A DNA stretch of 8,606 bases from Anaerolineales bacterium UBA4826. Its GTDB lineage: Bacteria; Chloroflexota; Anaerolineae; UBA4142. The stretch is taken from contig DHFK01000185.1 in NCBI GenBank assembly GCA_002400365.1, forward strand, positions 6,543 to 15,148. The letters are read 5' to 3'. Each line of letters starts with the position of its first letter. Position 1 is the stretch's first letter. Position numbers and translations under genes: made by a program. The notes under the pieces are model-generated. The model ran no database searches. It saw only the letters and a program-made list of their open reading frames with translations, and was not told the origin of the DNA. Shown here piece after piece: positions 1-4,861 of this stretch.

Positions 1-17
1 CCTTCATCCTTTGCGTT

Positions 18-44
18 GTAACCTTTTCTCGGCTCCCACGTATA
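18..44 (+). promoter_or_regulatory. Candidate ECF sigma-dependent promoter, probably autoregulatory
   Basis: A GTAACC box at 18-23 is followed by CGTATA at 39-44. The AAC and CGT cores are 16 nt apart, which matches the usual ECF layout of an AAC-containing -35 box and a CGT-type -10 box. No better sigma-70 pair is visible before the first gene. Transcription would start near 50-52, immediately in front of the GAGAGG ribosome site at 52-57. Because the downstream gene is itself an ECF sigma factor, autoregulation is the natural reading. This is inferred from motif and position only. Confidence 0.55.
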
Positions 45-60
45 TCTTGTCGAGAGGGTG

Positions 61-678
61 ATGTTGGAAGAGCAGTTGCTCGTGACACACGCGCAGCGCG
101 GCGATCAGGACGCGTTTGCCCAACTCGTGGAGCGATACCAGACGCCGGTGTACAACTTGGCGTATCGCATGTTGGGCAATGCAAACGACGCCGAGGACGC
201 CGCGCAGGAAACGTTCTTGCGCGCGTACACGCAATTGAAACGCTTCCACGCCGATCAGAAATTCGCGACGTGGCTGCTTTCGATTGCGGCGCATCACTGC
301 ATTGATCGTCTGCGCCGCCGACGGTTTCTTTGGCTTTCGATTGACGACGAAGCCATCGGCGAAGCGTTGGCAAGCGACTTGCCAGAGCCGGACGACGAAG
401 CGCTGCGGCGCGAGCGCGAGCAGGAGATCGCACGGCTGCTGGAGCGCCTTTCGCCGGCGAACCGACTGGCGGTCGTGCTAAAATACTGGCACGACCAGTC
501 CATCGAAGAAATCGCGCGGACGACCGGCGACTCGGTCGGCGCGGTGAAAGTGAGATTGCATCGCGCGCGGCAGGCGCTGGCGAATGTCATTGCGAGCGAA
601 GCGAGGCAATCCCCAAGTAACCTGGGGATTGCTTTGTCGCAATCCTTCGACTTTGCTCAGGATCGCTCCTCGCAATGA
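61..678 (+). CDS. ECF-family RNA polymerase sigma factor (RpoE-like)
   Basis: This is a sigma-70 family extracytoplasmic-function sigma factor, which directs RNA polymerase to a small regulon in response to an envelope or other external signal. Numbering from a GTG at 58, region 2 spans about residues 8-90, with the helix-rich YNLAYRMLGN and DAEDAAQETFLRAY core and the WLLSIAAHHCIDRLRRRR DNA-melting segment. A short acidic linker (95-125) leads to region 4 at about 126-174, with LSPANRLAVVLKYW and the helix-turn-helix IEEIARTTGDSVGAVKVRLHRARQ. GTG 58, ATG 61 and TTG 64 are consecutive; ATG 61 is preferred, but GAGAGG at 52-57 is very close and TTG 64 would give better spacing. The protein should end soon after RARQAL. 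Instead the last 30 codons and the TGA stop (676-678) come from an inverted-repeat element. The next gene begins 25 nt downstream in the same operon. Confidence 0.95.
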   Translation: MLEEQLLVTHAQRGDQDAFAQLVERYQTPVYNLAYRMLGNANDAEDAAQETFLRAYTQLKRFHADQKFATWLLSIAAHHCIDRLRRRRFLWLSIDDEAIGEALASDLPEPDDEALRREREQEIARLLERLSPANRLAVVLKYWHDQSIEEIARTTGDSVGAVKVRLHRARQALANVIASEARQSPSNLGIALSQSFDFAQDRSSQ

Positions 679-679
679 C
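586..679 (+). repeat. Dispersed inverted-repeat element inside the sigma gene 3' end
   Basis: The element is bounded by perfect 11-bp inverted termini, GTCATTGCGAG at 586-596 and CTCGCAATGAC at 669-679; the similarity extends imperfectly inwards to GAAGCGA and TCGCTCC. Inside lies a perfect 10-bp stem, GCAATCCCCA (606-615) and TGGGGATTGC (623-632), around a 7-nt loop. The GTCATTGCGAG...CAATCCCC pattern resembles short non-coding repeats present in many copies in several environmental bacterial genomes. That recollection is from general knowledge and cannot be tested with one copy. It has no transposase, so it would be a REP- or MITE-like non-autonomous element. It is read through as protein, giving residues such as SFDFAQDR. 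Confidence 0.8.
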
Positions 680-703
680 AGAGCGTAACGGAGAAAGTTA
701 GCC

Positions 704-1117
704 ATGCAGAATGAACCACGCTTTACGCTGGTTTCGCCATCGGCGGGTTTTACGGCGCGCGTAATGACGCGCATCGCCGAGCACGAACGCGCGCAGGCGC
801 GGCGGCGGGCATTGATCGGATCCGCTTTGCTCGTCGTGGTCGCCGGCGCGCTGTTGGCGCTCGTCGGCGCGCAGATTGTCGTCTGGCTCACCGCGTTCGC
901 CGAGCGTCCTGAGGTGCTAGAGTTAGTTGTCTCTGCGCTGGCTGCCGCGCTGTTCTGGCTGGGCGCGTTCGCCGGGGCGTTGTGGATCGCGGTGGGAACG
1001 ATTCTGGCGAACATCGGCGAAGTCACGATGCTGGTGTACGCGCTCGGCGTCCTTACTCTGACGATGGTTTGGTTGCGCGTGGCGACCGGCTCTCCAACTC
1101 TCTCTCTCACAACTTAG
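704..1117 (+). CDS. Three-helix membrane protein in ECF sigma operon; possible anti-sigma or sensor component
   Basis: The protein has 137 residues and no family I can name with confidence. Residues 1-36 are a polar, probably cytosolic stretch with an amphipathic, arginine-rich segment (GFTARVMTRIAEHERAQARRR). Three hydrophobic segments follow at about 38-62, 73-101 and 106-125. The start has GGAG at 690-693, 10 nt before the ATG. It lies between the sigma factor and the beta-solenoid gene, with gaps of 25 and 18 nt, so co-transcription is likely. Small membrane proteins next to ECF sigma genes are often anti-sigma factors, but the zinc-binding HxxxCxxC motif of the ZAS class is absent and the N-terminal part is too short for a complete classical anti-sigma domain. 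It could be a reduced anti-sigma factor, a sensor partner or an envelope protein of the regulon. Confidence 0.75.
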   Translation: MQNEPRFTLVSPSAGFTARVMTRIAEHERAQARRRALIGSALLVVVAGALLALVGAQIVVWLTAFAERPEVLELVVSALAAALFWLGAFAGALWIAVGTILANIGEVTMLVYALGVLTLTMVWLRVATGSPTLSLTT

Positions 1118-1135
1118 CGTGGGAGGTTTACGAAA

Positions 1136-2251
1136 ATGAAACGCTTTTTGGGATTCTTGATGGCGGTCTGGTTGATTGCGTTCGCGGCGACGCCGGCGTT
1201 CGCGCAAGGACCGGGCTATGGCGATTTTTTCTGCACCGGCGGCAACACGGTCGTGCGTTCCGAAGACACCGCGGACAGCGTTTTGCTCTTTGGCTGCAAC
1301 GCGGTCATTCAGTCGAACGCGCGTGTTCTAAAGGACATTGTCTCCTTTGGCGGCAACGTGACGATTGATGCGGGCGCGCGTGTCGAACACGACGTCGTCG
1401 CTTTCGGCGGCAACGTTCACTCCGCCGGCGAGGTGCGGCACGACATTCTGACCTTCGGCGGCAATGTCACGCTCGATCAGGGCGCTGTCGTCGGTCGCGA
1501 TGTGACTACCTTCGGCGGATTGATTGACCAGAAGCCGGGCGCGACGGTACGCGGGCGCATCAATAGCGCGACGCGCTTTGCGATGGACCCGTTTCGGTTT
1601 GCGCCGTTTTCCTTCCCGTTCGTGTTCGGCGGCGGCTTGGCGGGCTTACTGACGAGTACGGCGTTCGGTTTCGTGCGCAGCATCATCTACGCGCTCGCGC
1701 TCGCGGCGCTGGGCGCGCTGACGGTCGTGTTTCTGCCGGCGCAGACCAAGCAGGTGGGCGACGTCGCGGAAAAATCCGCGCTGCCGAGTCTGGGTGTTGG
1801 CTGCCTGACGCTGTTCGTCTTTGTGCTCTTGTTCTTGCTGCTGCTCGTCCTCATCATCACGATTCCGGTCGCGCTGCTGATGCCGTTCGCGCTGGCGATT
1901 GCCGGGCTGTTCGGCTGGATCGCGGTGGGGCGCGTGATCGGCGAGAAGGTGATGGTCGCGGTCAAAGCGCAGCCGTCGTGGCGCGAACCAGTGATTGTCG
2001 TCGCCGTCGGCATCATCCTGCTGGCGATCATCACCGCGCTGCCGTTGTTCGGCTGGCTCATCGGACTGTTCGTCTGCGCGCTCGGTCTCGGCGCGGTCAT
2101 CCTGACGCGGTTTGGCACGCGACCGTATCCGATGACGTACGTGCCGGCGGTTGCGCCCAGCGCGCCGGCAACGCCGGCTGCCCCAAGCACACCGGCGCAG
2201 TCGAGCGAATCCGCGCCAGCCGCGCCGGGTGATCCAGGTCCTTCGATCTAG
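1136..2251 (+). CDS. Exported bactofilin-like beta-solenoid fused to polytopic membrane domain
   Basis: The protein has 371 residues. A signal peptide (1-23, probable cleavage AFA/Q) leads to a repeat domain at about 35-143. The repeats fit the pattern (K/H/R)D(I/V)xxFGGN, with phenylalanines at 52, 71, 90, 107 and 126, a period of 19, 19, 17 and 19 residues. This is the look of a small right-handed beta-helix such as in bactofilins (polymer-forming cytoskeletal proteins). Several hydrophobic segments follow at about 181-200, 221-245, 246-266, 285-303 and 304-325, with a GWIAVGRVIGEKV turn, then a Pro/Ala/Ser-rich tail (337-371). The solenoid should face outside the membrane, unlike cytosolic bactofilins. 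Cys33 and Cys54 could form a disulphide there. A strong GGAGG (1122-1126) lies 9 nt before the ATG. It is the last gene of the sigma operon. A structural or sensory envelope role is inferred; no enzymatic motif is seen. Confidence 0.8.
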   Translation: MKRFLGFLMAVWLIAFAATPAFAQGPGYGDFFCTGGNTVVRSEDTADSVLLFGCNAVIQSNARVLKDIVSFGGNVTIDAGARVEHDVVAFGGNVHSAGEVRHDILTFGGNVTLDQGAVVGRDVTTFGGLIDQKPGATVRGRINSATRFAMDPFRFAPFSFPFVFGGGLAGLLTSTAFGFVRSIIYALALAALGALTVVFLPAQTKQVGDVAEKSALPSLGVGCLTLFVFVLLFLLLLVLIITIPVALLMPFALAIAGLFGWIAVGRVIGEKVMVAVKAQPSWREPVIVVAVGIILLAIITALPLFGWLIGLFVCALGLGAVILTRFGTRPYPMTYVPAVAPSAPATPAAPSTPAQSSESAPAAPGDPGPSI

Positions 2252-2270
2252 CGCTTGCCGGTTTTGGGAA

Positions 2271-2314
2271 AAAGGCGCAAGGGAGATTCTTTCTCCCCTG
2301 CGCCTTTGCGTTTT
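2271..2314 (+). terminator. Rho-independent terminator of the sigma operon
   Basis: AAAGGCGCAAGGGAGA (2271-2286) pairs with TCTCCCCTGCGCCTTT (2292-2307), a 16-bp stem with one mismatch and a 5-nt loop. A short TTTT run follows at 2311-2314, after GCG, so the U-tract is modest. It begins 20 nt after the stop of the solenoid gene and separates it from the next promoter. Confidence 0.8.
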
Positions 2315-2342
2315 CGGTGGTGTGATATTTCTCTCCGTCAAT

Positions 2343-2370
2343 TTGACCTCTCGCCCGATTGTCGTATTAT
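2343..2370 (+). promoter_or_regulatory. Housekeeping (sigma-70 type) promoter for the nucleotidase-like gene
   Basis: TTGACC at 2343-2348 and TATTAT at 2365-2370 each match the consensus at five of six positions, with a 16-nt spacer. Transcription should start near 2376-2378, so the leader would be only about a dozen nucleotides and would begin at or inside the Shine-Dalgarno sequence. Confidence 0.7.
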
Positions 2371-2375
2371 GGGCT

Positions 2376-2381
2376 GGGAGG
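2376..2381 (+). promoter_or_regulatory. Ribosome binding site deciding the nucleotidase-like start
   Basis: GGGAGG is followed by ATG 2383, TTG 2386 and ATG 2389. Only ATG 2389 has normal spacing (7 nt) and places the HTNDIHG motif at the expected N-terminal position. A longer reading from TTG 2359 would start inside the -10 region and is unlikely. Confidence 0.75.
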
Positions 2382-2388
2382 AATGTTG

Positions 2389-3810
2389 ATGACACACCTG
2401 ACTATTCTTCACACCAACGACATCCACGGGCGCGTGCAGCAACTCGCGCGCATTGCGACGCTGGCGCAACAAATCCGCGGCGCGGTCGCCGCGCGCGGCG
2501 GGTACTGCGCGCTGTGGGATTGCGGCGACGTCGAAGATCCATCGCTCTTTGAAAGTAGCATGACCAAGGGAAGTTCGGTGATGGCATTGCTGCGCGCGGC
2601 GGGGTACGACCAGGCGGTGCTCGGCAACGCGTCGGCGGTGCGTTACGGTCCGCAAATCGTTCCCGACCTCGCGGCGCGCTTTGGGCAACCGATCCTTTGC
2701 GCGAATATGATTGACCCGGACACGAACCGGTTGTTCCATGGACTAGAGCCGTTCACGGTTCAAGCATTCGGTGATGTCAAGGTGGGTATCATCGGCTTGA
2801 CCGCGCCGATGGCGATCTATTCGGCGTTCAAGGTGCGAATGGGCGACCCGGTCGCCATGCTGCCGGATTTGGTCGCACAAGCGCGAGCGCGCGGCGCGCA
2901 AACGGTGATTCTGTTGTCGCATCTGGGATCGCCGGACGATCAAAAGGTCGCGGCGCAAGTCGCCGGGGTTGACCTGATTCTCGGCGGACACGATCACAAA
3001 GAACTCTATCCGCCGCTTCGCGTCAACGACACTCTGATCGCGCAGACCGGCGATTATGGACGATTCCTGGGACGGCTAGATTTGGAGATTGACCCGGCGA
3101 CCGGCAAGATCGTGGACTATGGCGGCGCGTTGCTGCCGGTCGGCGAGGAGGTTCAACCGGATCCCGGCGTCATGGCGGCGTACGCGGCGGAACAAGCCCG
3201 CGTGCATCAAATGACGCTGCGCGTGATCGGCGAATTGCGCGCGCGGCTCGATTTCGCGGAGGATCGCGAATGTGCGGCGGGGAATTTGCTGGCGGACGCG
3301 TTGCTCGAACGCGTGCCGGGCGCGGAGATCGCGCTGACGCTCGCGGGGCATTGGCGCGACGGGCTGGACGCGGGTGCGCTCACCTTTGGCGCGCTGAATC
3401 ACGCGCTGCGGTCTTCGGCGAACCCGGCGCGCACCGAAATCACCGGCGCGCAGATCATTCAATTCTTGCAGAACGCGCTCAAGCCGGCGAACGCGGCGCG
3501 GCAACTGCGACCGCTGCGCGGCGTCGCCGTCGGCATGCCACACGTCGCCGGCATGACCGTGCGCTACGACCCGCAAACATTCGACATCGTTGACGCGCGC
3601 GTCGGCAACGCGGCGCTGCAACCTGATCGCACGTACGTTATCGCCTCGACCGATCTCGAGTTTTACGATTTCACCGGCTATCTGGTGCTGCCCCAAGAAC
3701 AGATCGCGTACCAAGTGCCGACGATCATGCCGGAGGTGATCGAAGATTACGTGGCGCGCCATTCGCCCTTGAGCGCGCCGGTGGGTGATCGCATTGTCGG
3801 CTACAAGTAA
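2389..3810 (+). CDS. 5'-nucleotidase/UshA-family metallophosphatase, cytosolic, with atypical active site
   Basis: The protein has 473 residues. The N-terminal metallophosphatase domain (about 1-250) shows HTNDIHG (8-14, metal ligands Asp11 and His13), WDCGD (43-47, Asp47), LGNAS (78-82, Asn80), LSHLG (176-180, His178) and GGHDH (199-203). The C-terminal domain (about 275-473) has the family's GNLLADALLE helix (299-308), the TFGALNHAL segment and the ITGAQIIQFL helix. Family members hydrolyse nucleotides, UDP-sugars or cyclic nucleotides with two metal ions. Two departures stand out. GNHExxD is replaced by GNASAV, removing the catalytic His-Asp dyad, and the NGGGIR substrate loop is replaced by AGHWRDG. 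There is no signal peptide, although many relatives are exported. The gene is monocistronic with its own promoter, and its last 10 bp overlap the convergent flippase-like gene. The family call is firm; activity and substrate are uncertain. Confidence 0.9.
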   Translation: MTHLTILHTNDIHGRVQQLARIATLAQQIRGAVAARGGYCALWDCGDVEDPSLFESSMTKGSSVMALLRAAGYDQAVLGNASAVRYGPQIVPDLAARFGQPILCANMIDPDTNRLFHGLEPFTVQAFGDVKVGIIGLTAPMAIYSAFKVRMGDPVAMLPDLVAQARARGAQTVILLSHLGSPDDQKVAAQVAGVDLILGGHDHKELYPPLRVNDTLIAQTGDYGRFLGRLDLEIDPATGKIVDYGGALLPVGEEVQPDPGVMAAYAAEQARVHQMTLRVIGELRARLDFAEDRECAAGNLLADALLERVPGAEIALTLAGHWRDGLDAGALTFGALNHALRSSANPARTEITGAQIIQFLQNALKPANAARQLRPLRGVAVGMPHVAGMTVRYDPQTFDIVDARVGNAALQPDRTYVIASTDLEFYDFTGYLVLPQEQIAYQVPTIMPEVIEDYVARHSPLSAPVGDRIVGYK

Positions 3811-4853
3811 TGCCGGCGGCGCATGTCCCAGAGCATGGCATAGCCCACCGCCAGCGGCAGCCAGAACGCGAGCGCGCGCGCGAGGATGAGCGCGAGGAGC
3901 GCGACCTCGCGCGGGATGCCGAGCGAGAGGAAGAGAATCGCAAAGCCAGTGCCCATGATGGCAACTTCGCCGGGGACCGCGCTGGCGGTGGAAAGCACGC
4001 TGGCGGTGGTGTAGAACAAAATCAAAACTCCCGGCGCGATGGCTTGATCCAGCGCGTGGAGCGTAAAGTACAAAGTCAACGCGCCAGCCGCGTAGCGTAT
4101 GGCGTTGTACAGAAACGACGCGGCGACCAGGTGCGGCGCGCGCCGCGCGGCTTCCAGCCCGGCATAAAAATCGTCGAGCGTGCGCTGCACGCGGTCGGAC
4201 TGGTAGAGCGTGCGCCGGAAAAGTTTCCGGGTGATGGCATCGGCGCTGCGCGCGAGCGCGTGGACGATTCGTTCAAAGCCGGCGTGATTGCGCAGGATGT
4301 AGAAACCGCCCAGCACGAGCAGCAGCGAGCCGAGCATGAACCCGATTGCCAGTTTGGCGACCAAGCCGTCGGCTTGAGCGGTGGTGAGCGTTGCGACGCC
4401 AACCAGAAAGGCGATGCTGCCGATCGCCAATCCGATGACGTCTTCGATCAGAAAAATCGCGGCGACGCCGCCGGCAGAGACGCCTTGCTTCGCGAGAAAG
4501 ATAAACCGCACGATCATCCCGGGCGCGCCGCCGGTCGAAAACGTGCGATTGAGCGCCGCGCCGGCGAAGAACGCTTCGACCATTGGAAAGAACGGCACGC
4601 CGCGCCCGAACAAGCGCGCGAGCACACGCGTGGACGCCGCGCTCATCAAATAGCGCACCGATTCCGCTGCCAGCGCGAGCGCGAGAAAGGTTGGTTCGGC
4701 GGCGCGCAGCACGCGGAGCACACGATCGAACCCGATGAGGCGCGGCAGGAGCAAAAAGATCGCCACGGCAAGGATTGCCATGTAAAGCAGATGACGCCGG
4801 TCAATCCAGCGGCGCAGGGCTATCGAACGACTGTGGGTGGTTGGGGAAAGCAT
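3801..4853 (-). CDS. YbhN/LPG-synthase-type flippase-like integral membrane protein (UPF0104 family)
   Basis: The protein has 350 residues and about eight hydrophobic segments (roughly 24-42, 53-70, 92-106, 126-157, 165-187, 241-267, 272-290, 296-340). It contains the family's two landmark regions: the Gly-rich loop after the third segment (STGGAPGMIVRFIFL, 106-120) and the C-terminal VPGEVAIMGTGFAILFLSLG (293-312) followed by an arginine-containing helix that ends in FWLPLAVG. This matches the transmembrane domain of lysylphosphatidylglycerol synthase (MprF N-terminal part) found as a stand-alone protein. The cytosolic aminoacyl-transferase half of MprF is absent, so lipid lysylation is not expected; lipid or polyprenol-sugar movement is the usual hypothesis. 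It is the last gene of the minus-strand operon, 8 nt after the PEP-binding gene, with a weak purine-rich AAAGAGAA ribosome site. Its TAG lies inside the end of the opposite nucleotidase-like gene. Confidence 0.85.
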   Translation of the reverse strand: MLSPTTHSRSIALRRWIDRRHLLYMAILAVAIFLLLPRLIGFDRVLRVLRAAEPTFLALALAAESVRYLMSAASTRVLARLFGRGVPFFPMVEAFFAGAALNRTFSTGGAPGMIVRFIFLAKQGVSAGGVAAIFLIEDVIGLAIGSIAFLVGVATLTTAQADGLVAKLAIGFMLGSLLLVLGGFYILRNHAGFERIVHALARSADAITRKLFRRTLYQSDRVQRTLDDFYAGLEAARRAPHLVAASFLYNAIRYAAGALTLYFTLHALDQAIAPGVLILFYTTASVLSTASAVPGEVAIMGTGFAILFLSLGIPREVALLALILARALAFWLPLAVGYAMLWDMRRRHYL

Positions 4854-4861
4854 TTCTCTTT

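Noticed and set aside
586..679. Complete insertion sequence or rho-independent terminator inside the sigma gene
   Set aside because: There is no transposase, and at about 94 bp it can only be a non-autonomous repeat. The internal stem is followed by CTTTGTCGC rather than a T-tract, so it does not look like a terminator.
1646..2395. A 249-codon minus-strand open frame opposite the beta-solenoid gene
   Set aside because: It is Arg/Gln/Glu-rich low-complexity sequence with no plausible ribosome site, antisense to a real gene and crossing its terminator.
3801..4853. Annotation as lysylphosphatidylglycerol synthase (mprF)
   Set aside because: Only the membrane domain is present. The cytosolic lysyl-transferase domain that makes the product is absent.
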